Source: an uncultured Brachyspira sp. (GTDB lineage Bacteria > Spirochaetota > Brachyspiria > Brachyspirales > Brachyspiraceae). From it: a DNA stretch of 12,858 bases. Shown here piece after piece: positions 7,706-12,858 of the stretch (position 1 is the stretch's first letter; every line of letters begins with the position of its first letter). The notes beneath the pieces were generated by a model that saw only the letters and a list, made by a program, of their open reading frames with translations, made no database searches and was not told the origin of the DNA. Both the position numbers and the translations under genes were made by a program. Where the stretch lies: positions 1-12,858 of the forward strand of contig NZ_CAKVGN010000076.1 in NCBI RefSeq assembly GCF_934747485.1. The letters are read 5' to 3'.

Positions 7706-8182
7706 TTAATGCCCTTCACCTTTTATCATAGCTATGATATGTTCAAGCAAAGGTATAATTAATTTAGTACAATATTTTGCTGCCTTCTCACTTCCCGGAA
7801 AATTTACTACAAATACATTATCATTAACACCAGCATAGCCTCTTGAAAGAGAAGCAAATATAGTCTCTTTCATAGATTCCTGCCTTAAATAATCTGACAC
7901 TCCCCTAACTTCTTTTTTACAAAACTCCATCGTGGCTTCAGGAGTCACATCTCTTTTTGATAACCCTGTGCCTCCTGTAGTTATTATTATATCAAACTTA
8001 TCTTTATTATTTTCTAATGCATTTAATATCATATCATATTCATCTGGTATAATAATTTTTTCTATATTTGAAATCTTAGAATCTAATTCTTCTTTTAAAG
8101 TTTGTAGAATAATATCACCGGATTTATCTTGATATATGCCTTTATATGCCCTATCAGATACAGTAATAACAAGTATCCTCAA
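7706..8182 (-). CDS. mog: Molybdopterin adenylyltransferase MogA/MoaB
   Basis: Proteins of this family adenylylate molybdopterin with ATP, preparing it for molybdenum insertion by MoeA. The 158-residue chain is a single MogA/MoaB domain: ITVSDRAYKG (6-15), the nucleotide/molybdopterin-binding TTGGTGLSKRDVTPEA (68-83) and NFPGSEKAA (127-135; usually N-L-P-G). The size is typical. The start codon is TTG at 8180-8182, with GGGAGGAGAG upstream at 8194-8203; no in-frame ATG fits. It overlaps the end of the MOSC gene by 29 bp, which suggests coupled translation. Whether to call it Mog or MoaB cannot be decided from sequence alone, but with MoeA encoded nearby, adenylyltransferase function is the best reading. 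Confidence 0.92.
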   Translation of the reverse strand: MRILVITVSDRAYKGIYQDKSGDIILQTLKEELDSKISNIEKIIIPDEYDMILNALENNKDKFDIIITTGGTGLSKRDVTPEATMEFCKKEVRGVSDYLRQESMKETIFASLSRGYAGVNDNVFVVNFPGSEKAAKYCTKLIIPLLEHIIAMIKGEGH

Positions 8183-8603
8183 CTGTAATCTCTCCTCCCT
8201 TAATTACCCTCGCAAATATGCCCCTCTTAGGCATAATACAATCACCAACTAACTTTTTTATATCGCATCCTTTATGGCATTCTTTTCCTATTTTTGAAAC
8301 TTCTAATATAGTATCGCCTATATATATTTTAGTGCCTATTTCTAAACTATAAAGCTCTACACCTTTTGTAGTAATATTTTCTGCAAAATCACCAGGCTTT
8401 AAATTAGCATTCATTTTTTTATTTGTATACTCTATATCTTCAATTGCAAGCAAAGAAACCTGCCTATCACTTAATTTATCAAAATGAGCATCATTAAATA
8501 CACCTTTATCTTCAACTAAAACAATACTTTTTACAGGTGTTTTTATAGTACCAGTATTTTTAGATATATTTAAAGATACTAAACCAAATTCTTTATTTTC
8601 CAT
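8154..8603 (-). CDS. MOSC domain protein, molybdenum cofactor associated
   Basis: MOSC domains are found in molybdenum-cofactor sulfurases and in stand-alone proteins encoded beside MogA; they are thought to bind a sulfide or the cofactor on a conserved cysteine. The 149 residues (from ATG) are essentially one MOSC domain: VSLNISK (9-15), DRQVSLLA (46-53), PGDFAENI (70-77), IGKECHKGC (105-113), GDCIMPKRGIFARVIKGG (120-137). C109 is the expected conserved cysteine. I chose the ATG at 8601-8603; an upstream in-frame TTG at 8628-8630 would add nine residues but lies between the -35 and -10 of the promoter. No Shine-Dalgarno is seen, so initiation may be leaderless. It is the first gene of the molybdenum block and overlaps mog by 29 bp. 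The exact substrate is unknown. Confidence 0.9.
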   Translation of the reverse strand: MENKEFGLVSLNISKNTGTIKTPVKSIVLVEDKGVFNDAHFDKLSDRQVSLLAIEDIEYTNKKMNANLKPGDFAENITTKGVELYSLEIGTKIYIGDTILEVSKIGKECHKGCDIKKLVGDCIMPKRGIFARVIKGGEITVEDTCYYCI

Positions 8604-8612
8604 ATTCGCATT

Positions 8613-8640
8613 AGTATATAAAAAAAACAAAATTAGTCAA
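8613..8640 (-). promoter_or_regulatory. Promoter of the molybdenum cofactor operon
   Basis: Read on the minus strand, TTGACT (8640-8635) and TATACT (8618-8613) are separated by 16 nt. Transcription would start near 8606-8605, only 2-3 nt before the ATG at 8603, leaving essentially no leader. It starts 10 nt after the stop of the preceding SRPBCC gene, and no terminator separates the two, so readthrough from upstream is also possible. No ModE-like palindrome is seen around it. Confidence 0.65.
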
Positions 8641-8646
8641 TAAAAA

Positions 8647-9183
8647 TTATCTATTATTTTTATTAACATATTTTTTTAATTTAATCAAAAACTCATTTTT
8701 ACCATTCTCATCTGTAAGAATATACTTAAAAATAAATCTAAAATAAGGATGATAAACATATGTTGTTTCTTTTATTGTTATTTTTGTTTTATTTTCTCCT
8801 TCATCTTCTAATATATATGTCCACAAAACAGTAAATTCATTTTCTAATTTAACAATAGAAATCTCTGTTCTATCATCAGTATTAATCCTTCTTACTTCTG
8901 TCAGTTCTTGATATGTCTTTCTATTACTATAGGTTTGCATAATTTTTAATTTATCATCTTCTATCTTTTCTACACTAACAACAGATAAATATTTTAACCA
9001 TATAGGATAATTCTCATAATTTACTAACAAGTCAAACAAATCATTTCTTTTTATTTCTAAAACAGAAGATTTTGTTTTTGTAAATGATGGATATAATTTT
9101 TTTCCTATATGGTTAGGTACTATTATCATTACAGCCATTAACACTAATGGAAGAATTATAAATACTGGAACTAAATAGAACAT
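8647..9183 (-). CDS. Membrane-anchored SRPBCC (START-like) family protein
   Basis: The 178-residue protein has one N-terminal transmembrane segment (about 2-22) followed by a soluble domain (about 35-165). The domain's pattern fits the SRPBCC/polyketide-cyclase-like fold: an N-terminal strand ending SVLEIKRNDLFDLLVNYENYPIWLKYLSVVSV (the typical phase of 'first strand, helix, W-P' in coenzyme Q-binding/START-like proteins), successive beta strands (KLKIMQTYS, TEISIVKLENEFTVLWTYIL, TKITIKETTYV) and a long C-terminal helix (FIFKYIL to KLKKYVNK). Such domains bind hydrophobic ligands; no ligand is evident here. It starts 26 bp after the ankyrin gene stop with only a weak purine stretch before the ATG, so it is probably the second gene of that transcript. 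The family call comes from pattern reading and is moderate. Confidence 0.6.
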   Translation of the reverse strand: MFYLVPVFIILPLVLMAVMIIVPNHIGKKLYPSFTKTKSSVLEIKRNDLFDLLVNYENYPIWLKYLSVVSVEKIEDDKLKIMQTYSNRKTYQELTEVRRINTDDRTEISIVKLENEFTVLWTYILEDEGENKTKITIKETTYVYHPYFRFIFKYILTDENGKNEFLIKLKKYVNKNNR

Positions 9184-9209
9184 AATATTTATTTACTCTT
9201 ATAAAAACA

Positions 9210-9902
9210 TTAATTACAAGATGCCTTACCAGTTCTTACGTTTGTTCCGCCTGCTGTTTTTATCATGCTGATAATATTTTGATTTCTTGACTCACAAGCA
9301 TAAGTATAGGCTGTTTTATTTAATTGTTTGCTTACAATATTTACATCTACTTTTTTATCCAAAAGAAATTTAACAGCTTCTTCTCTGCTATTGCCTGCTG
9401 CAACCATTAGCATAGTTTCTCCATCTCTTTTATCTTGTTCATTTAAATCAAGCTTACCATTATATAAAGGATATAAATATTCAATTACTTCAATATTTCC
9501 TCCAAGTATAGCAGATTTAAAAGCACTTGTAACATCAGCAGTGTCTCCTGCATACAAATTAGCTCCTTTAGTAACTAAATACTCAACTACATCTAAATAA
9601 CCTATAAATGCTGCACAACCTAAAGCTGTTTGTTTTAAACTTGCTGTATCTTGAACTTCAATATCTTGTCCTGCTTCAACCATTCTTTTTATCTCTTCTA
9701 AATTCCCCTCTTTAACTGCATCAAACCATTTTGCATTAGGTCCTTTAGATTTTTCTCTATAAAATATTCTATGAGAAAGTCTTCTCGGATTTGCTAAATT
9801 TGTTAATTGCTCTGGAGTTAGCCTTGTAAATCTATCTACTTGCGAGTATAAAGATAACGACATAAATAAACTAATAATTATAAAAAATACACTTCTTTTC
9901 AT
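9210..9902 (-). CDS. Exported ankyrin-repeat protein
   Basis: The 230-residue protein has a Sec signal peptide (MKRSVFFIIISLFMSLSLYS, likely cut after S20) and about four to five ankyrin repeats: residues 57-85 (AKWFDAVKEGNLEEIKRMV), 90-119 (TALGCAAFIGYLDVVEYLV, GAN), 124-155 (FKSAILGGNIEVIEYL), 161-190 (GETMLMVAAGNSREEAVKFLL, VDVN) and a partial one at 196-220 (NKTAYTYACESRNQNIISMI). Ankyrin stacks bind other proteins; no enzymatic part is present. The signal peptide places it outside the cytoplasmic membrane, probably in the periplasm. The ATG is preceded by AGGGGGT at good spacing and a consensus promoter. It is transcribed divergently from another ankyrin-like lipoprotein. The protein ends in a single Cys-Asn, with no anchor. 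Confidence 0.88.
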   Translation of the reverse strand: MKRSVFFIIISLFMSLSLYSQVDRFTRLTPEQLTNLANPRRLSHRIFYREKSKGPNAKWFDAVKEGNLEEIKRMVEAGQDIEVQDTASLKQTALGCAAFIGYLDVVEYLVTKGANLYAGDTADVTSAFKSAILGGNIEVIEYLYPLYNGKLDLNEQDKRDGETMLMVAAGNSREEAVKFLLDKKVDVNIVSKQLNKTAYTYACESRNQNIISMIKTAGGTNVRTGKASCN

Positions 9903-9932
9903 TTTTACCCCCTATATGATAAAATTAGGCTT

Positions 9933-9960
9933 ATTATACTTTATATTATAATATTATCAA
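9933..9960 (-). promoter_or_regulatory. Promoter of the ankyrin/SRPBCC transcript
   Basis: On the minus strand, TTGATA (9960-9955) and a perfect TATAAT (9938-9933) are 16 nt apart, with AG just before the -10. The start would be near 9926, giving a leader of about 24 nt that includes the AGGGGGT ribosome site. Confidence 0.75.
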
Positions 9961-10052
9961 TACATTATATAAATAAAAATCTATATATACTCTATATCAG
10001 TAGAATTATTAAATTAGCACAAACTATATAAGCATTCTAAAATAACAAAAAA

Positions 10053-10080
10053 TTGACAACTAAATAAAAGTTAGTATAAT
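10053..10080 (+). promoter_or_regulatory. Promoter of the Asn-rich lipoprotein gene
   Basis: Perfect TTGACA (10053-10058) and TATAAT (10075-10080), 16 nt apart, with TTAG directly before the -10. The start near 10087 leaves a leader of about 42 nt with AAGGAAG at 10118-10124. The 92 bp between this and the divergent ankyrin promoter are AT-rich with no clear operator. Confidence 0.8.
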
Positions 10081-10128
10081 ACTTAACATAATTTTAAAAT
10101 GAAGTTTAAATCAATTTAAGGAAGTTTT

Positions 10129-11727
10129 ATGAAAAAAATTATACTATTAATAATGGCTTTTTTAATAAGCTGCAATAATAATAATAAATCTGATGCCACA
10201 CAAAATAATACAACACTTAATAACAATACAAACATAACAATCACTAACAATACCACTCAAAATACAAATCAAATTATAAGTAAGCAAACAATTGTAGCAA
10301 GAAATAAAAAACCTGAATTCAAAAATAAATATCCAATTAAAAATTATACAGAAGCAGAAGTCGATGAAATATTATACAAAACTATTGACACAGAATTATC
10401 AAATTATGAAATATCTGATAATTCCAAAAAAGAAAGAAGGGAAGAAGAAAAACAAAGATTAGAGCCTATAAAAAATTTGCTCTTAAAAAACATAAACAGT
10501 AAAGATGAAAATGGAAATAATGTATTGATGTTAATACCTGAACTTGATTATAGAAATTATGCTTATAATGATTTAGTGAAATGGCTTGTTGAACATGGAA
10601 TTAGTTTAGATGATACTAGAATACTAAATTATAATTATACTGATGAAATAATAGATTATTTATTAGAAGCTGGAGTTAATTTTGATTATCAAACAGTATA
10701 TAATAAAATTAACTCAGAAAATGATAATTATAATTTAATATCAAAATTGGTTAGAAAATTAGAATCTGCAAATTATTATTTTTCTGATATAGATTATCAA
10801 TTACAAAGCGATTTATTATTTGAAGCTATTTTAAATGATAATTTAGATTTAGTAAGATTATTTTTAAAACTTGGTGCTGATATAAATTCCATAAACAGAA
10901 TGAGAGATGGTTATGTAGGAACTCCTTTAATGTATAGTGCCTATTATGAAAAGTATGATATTATGGATTATTTAAAAGAAAATAATCCTGATATTACTAT
11001 TCACTGCTTTCAAGATAGAGAAGAATTGGAAAGTATTCATACTTATGATAGCCATATATCTTTTGTATTGATGAAAAATTTTCCTGTTTTAAATCCTACA
11101 AATTTAATTAATACTGTTATCACTGGAAATAATAATGAAGATTTAATGATAAGAATATTAAATAAAATATCTCAAACTTTTAAATTTGCAGATACTAGCT
11201 ATATTTATTCACCTGCCTCACAAAAAGAATTTACAAACAATAATGAAAAATATATTTTAATACAAAGTCATATATTAAATGAAGAATATATAGAAAATCT
11301 TATATTAATGGAAGAATATGTATATGATTTTGAAGTAAACGATAAATATTTTAATTATGTATCTATATGGAAAAGAGATAAAAACGATGAAAATAAAGCA
11401 CAGTTTATAACAGGCTTTTATCCAATGCAAAATGATGACTACTCACAAACTTATGATATTGCTTCATCAGGAAATTATATGACAATAGAAGCAACTGATG
11501 ATAATGGTACGTATTATTATACATTCATAATAGAAAATAATGATTTTTATTTAGATAAATTTTCTTTCTCTAAGTATAATATATCAAATAGTAAGGAAGA
11601 AAAAAACGAAGAGCATTATTATAATTACAAAACAGATGCTAATAAATTTAATCATACCAGCAGAATAAAAGCTATTGATTTAGAAAGAGGTTTCTTTAGC
11701 AAGTTAATAGAAGAATATAATAAATAA
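10129..11727 (+). CDS. Large Asn-rich lipoprotein with ankyrin-like repeats
   Basis: The 532-residue protein starts with a lipoprotein signal peptide ending FLISC (C15 lipidated), followed by a low-complexity Asn/Thr tether (16-50). Residues about 100-115 are highly charged (KKERREEEKQR) and likely helical. Divergent ankyrin-like repeats lie between about 115 and 295: VLMLIPE...DLVKWLVEHGISL (132-160), DEIIDYLLEAGVNF (172-185) and the clearest copy LLFEAILNDNLDLVRLFLKLGADINS (229-254), then TPLMYSAYYEKYDIMDYLKENNPDI (265-289). Residues about 300-532 form a separate, Tyr/Asn-rich, mostly beta region that I do not recognise. The start is well supported by AAGGAAG and a consensus promoter. A hairpin terminator follows the stop. 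The surface or periplasmic location comes from the lipobox; the function is unknown, with protein binding most likely. Confidence 0.85.
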   Translation: MKKIILLIMAFLISCNNNNKSDATQNNTTLNNNTNITITNNTTQNTNQIISKQTIVARNKKPEFKNKYPIKNYTEAEVDEILYKTIDTELSNYEISDNSKKERREEEKQRLEPIKNLLLKNINSKDENGNNVLMLIPELDYRNYAYNDLVKWLVEHGISLDDTRILNYNYTDEIIDYLLEAGVNFDYQTVYNKINSENDNYNLISKLVRKLESANYYFSDIDYQLQSDLLFEAILNDNLDLVRLFLKLGADINSINRMRDGYVGTPLMYSAYYEKYDIMDYLKENNPDITIHCFQDREELESIHTYDSHISFVLMKNFPVLNPTNLINTVITGNNNEDLMIRILNKISQTFKFADTSYIYSPASQKEFTNNNEKYILIQSHILNEEYIENLILMEEYVYDFEVNDKYFNYVSIWKRDKNDENKAQFITGFYPMQNDDYSQTYDIASSGNYMTIEATDDNGTYYYTFIIENNDFYLDKFSFSKYNISNSKEEKNEEHYYNYKTDANKFNHTSRIKAIDLERGFFSKLIEEYNK

Positions 11728-11736
11728 AAAATAATG

Positions 11737-11777
11737 AAGGGCTTTAGTTTTTAATTAACTCAAAGCCCCTTGTTTTT
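11737..11777 (+). terminator. Intrinsic terminator after the lipoprotein gene
   Basis: AAGGGCTTTAGTT (11737-11749) pairs with AACTCAAAGCCCCTT (11757-11771), with one bulged C and one extra G-C position, closing a short AATT-rich loop. It is followed by TGTTTTTG. It begins 9 bp after the stop codon. It may also stop leftward transcription from the rpn gene, although the U-tract is weaker in that direction. Confidence 0.75.
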
Positions 11778-11804
11778 GTAAATCAATAATTAATTCATAA
11801 AAAA

Positions 11805-11864
11805 TTAAAATTCTTTACCATTTCCTATTTTTATAATGAAACCAAGTCTTTTAGCATATTTTCA
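11805..11864 (-). pseudogene. Probable decayed gene tail next to the rpn gene
   Basis: On the minus strand a short open frame reads AKRLGFIIKIGNGKEF and then stops at 11805-11807; it is closed upstream by TGA at 11862-11864. A neighbouring frame reads SQSIENMLKDLV over the overlapping upstream bases. The two frames together look like one C-terminus broken by a frameshift. No start codon or ribosome site belongs to it. It may be leftover from a longer rpn-type or other gene. The evidence is only protein-like composition, so confidence is low. Confidence 0.3.
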
Positions 11865-11889
11865 ATACTTTGGCTAATTTAAAATATAC

Positions 11890-12732
11890 TTATAATTTTT
11901 CTATTTCTTCTATACTCAATTCTGTATATTTAGAAATTGTATTAAAATCTATATTATCTTTCTTCATATTCTTAGCCATAGATATTTGATTTTCTTTAAT
12001 ACCTTCTTCTCTGCCTAACCTTCTTTCTTCTTCTAACATTATTTGATTACCATATAAGTATGCTTGCCTTTTATCATACTCATTCATCATTAATCTATCT
12101 TTAACAAAGTTATTATATCTTTTCTGTACTTCTTCCATTATAGGCTTTTCTTTTACTAATTCTGACATAATTTCCTCCTTATTATTTTTCTCTTTCATTG
12201 TAAAAAATTTAAGCCAGCAATTTAAATCTGGCTGTAATAAATCATATTTAAATTTTTTCAATTCTAATATATGTATTTGTAAATGGTCTGTTAATAATCT
12301 TTTATTATTAGTGTCATAAATCATATAACAGGAATGTATAGAATCATTATCATCTAAATTGAAATTAAGTAAATTTATATTTATTACAGGAGTTAAAGCA
12401 TCATATCTTTCTCCATGTTTTAAAAGTTTATTGTAATTAGATGCCCAATAATAAAGTATTCTTTCTGGAAATCTTGAATTGCCTTGTAATTGTATTTCTA
12501 TTATAACAACTGCCCCATTTTGAGTTATGCACTTAACATCTGCAATAGTTTCTTTATCTTCATAATTTTCTTTATAGTTAAAAGGTGTAAGTATTTCTAC
12601 ACTTCTAAAAGTTTTCATATTAGAATCAAGCATTATTGAATTAATAAAGTCAAGCACTATAGGGTTACTGTCTGATGATGAGAATAAATATCTCACAAAA
12701 TAATCATTCAATACATTAATATTTCTGCTCAT
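11890..12732 (-). CDS. Rpn family PD-(D/E)XK nuclease (putative transposase family)
   Basis: Rpn/PDDEXK_2 proteins are nucleases related to E. coli RpnA-E, which promote RecA-independent recombination; many are annotated as transposases. The 280 residues (from ATG) show the N-terminal YFVRYLF and FINSIML pattern (11-34), the nuclease core with D65 (IADVKCITQNG) and the E-x-Q variant at E79/Q81 (VVIIEIQLQ), then RILYYWASNYNKLL (91-104). The tail is highly charged (REEGIKENQISMAKNMKKDN) and ends in the typical short helical motif TISKYTELSIEEIEKL. The ATG at 12730-12732 is preferred; an in-frame TTG at 12745-12747 lies directly upstream of the -10 hexamer. There is no Shine-Dalgarno, and the promoter abuts the ATG. 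No terminal inverted repeats typical of an IS were found immediately around it, so independent mobility is not shown. Confidence 0.88.
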   Translation of the reverse strand: MSRNINVLNDYFVRYLFSSSDSNPIVLDFINSIMLDSNMKTFRSVEILTPFNYKENYEDKETIADVKCITQNGAVVIIEIQLQGNSRFPERILYYWASNYNKLLKHGERYDALTPVININLLNFNLDDNDSIHSCYMIYDTNNKRLLTDHLQIHILELKKFKYDLLQPDLNCWLKFFTMKEKNNKEEIMSELVKEKPIMEEVQKRYNNFVKDRLMMNEYDKRQAYLYGNQIMLEEERRLGREEGIKENQISMAKNMKKDNIDFNTISKYTELSIEEIEKL

Positions 12733-12738
12733 AACTTT

Positions 12739-12766
12739 ATTATACAAAAATAATTACAAAAGTAAA
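12739..12766 (-). promoter_or_regulatory. Promoter abutting the rpn start codon
   Basis: On the minus strand, TTTACT (12766-12761, a fair -35) and a perfect TATAAT (12744-12739) are 16 nt apart. Only six bases (AAAGTT) separate the -10 from the ATG at 12732, so the transcript would begin at or beside the start codon. Confidence 0.6.
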
Positions 12767-12791
12767 GTTTTCATTATTTTCTTATTTGCAC

Positions 12792-12810
12792 AGGAGCCAG
12801 ACATATTGCA
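12792..12810 (+). repeat. Right copy of an imperfect inverted repeat
   Basis: It reads AGGAGCCAGACATATTGCA and differs at one base from the inverted copy near the left end. It is followed by GGAATTCCTTAATTT, resembling the block that follows the left copy but 19 nt closer. The surrounding 12767-12858 contains no convincing gene. Confidence 0.45.
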
Positions 12811-12858
12811 GTTAGGAATTCCTTAATTTCTTAAAGTATAGCATAGGTGTATCATAAT

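Noticed and set aside
8601..8660. Molybdenum cofactor riboswitch or ModE operator before the MOSC gene
   Set aside because: Only 43 bp separate the genes, the predicted leader is nearly zero, and no palindrome or structured element is visible.
9903..10128. CRISPR, tRNA or structured RNA in the divergent intergenic region
   Set aside because: The region is plain AT-rich sequence containing two promoters; no repeats with spacers, cloverleaf or stable hairpin were seen.
11890..12732. Active insertion sequence around the rpn gene
   Set aside because: Family members are often labelled transposases, but no terminal inverted repeats or target duplications were found close to the gene, and the protein has a nuclease core, not a DDE or HUH core.

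Overview
The window is very AT-rich DNA with closely packed genes. AGGAGG-type ribosome sites and near-consensus sigma-70 promoters are easy to see. Three things point to a spirochaete, most likely Brachyspira: spirochaete-style lipoproteins with relaxed lipoboxes, exported ankyrin-repeat proteins, and an Rpn/PDDEXK_2 nuclease with the usual charged C-terminal tail. The genus is inferred from gene content and base composition, not from a database match.

Layout. Positions 92-1880 (+) hold a promoter, an M24 (Xaa-Pro type) aminopeptidase and, 3 bp later, a membrane-anchored HNH/DUF1524-type nuclease. Positions 1905-2661 (+) hold a separately promoted, exported beta-barrel-like protein. It ends at a strong bidirectional terminator (2669-2703) shared with the convergent molybdenum operon.

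Positions 9902 down to 2705 (-) are ten consecutive minus-strand genes. First come an exported ankyrin protein and a membrane-anchored SRPBCC-like protein. Then comes a molybdenum cofactor/molybdate block: MOSC protein, MogA/MoaB, ModA, ModB, ModC, MoeA, MoaA, MoaC. The block has its own promoter (8613-8640) just before the MOSC start codon. ModABC would import molybdate, MoaA and MoaC would make cyclic pyranopterin monophosphate (cPMP) from GTP, and MogA and MoeA would adenylate molybdopterin and insert molybdenum. The MOSC protein probably carries or delivers sulfur or cofactor. MoaD, MoaE, MoeB, any Mob protein, ModE and any molybdoenzyme are absent from the window, so the pathway must be completed elsewhere or be partial.

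Positions 9903-10128 form a divergent promoter region. From it a 532-residue Asn-rich lipoprotein with ankyrin-like repeats is read rightward to a terminator at about 11737-11777. A likely decayed gene tail (11805-11864) and a minus-strand Rpn-family nuclease (11890-12732) follow. The two window ends carry imperfect inverted copies of one roughly 19-bp sequence.

The most interesting points are two promoters placed so close to ATG codons that the mRNAs would be nearly or fully leaderless (MOSC and rpn), an unusually short MoaA that lacks about 45 residues before its C-terminal cluster, and the moaC Shine-Dalgarno sequence doubling as the codons of MoaA's Gly-Gly tail. I did not find a clearly new defence or mobile system.
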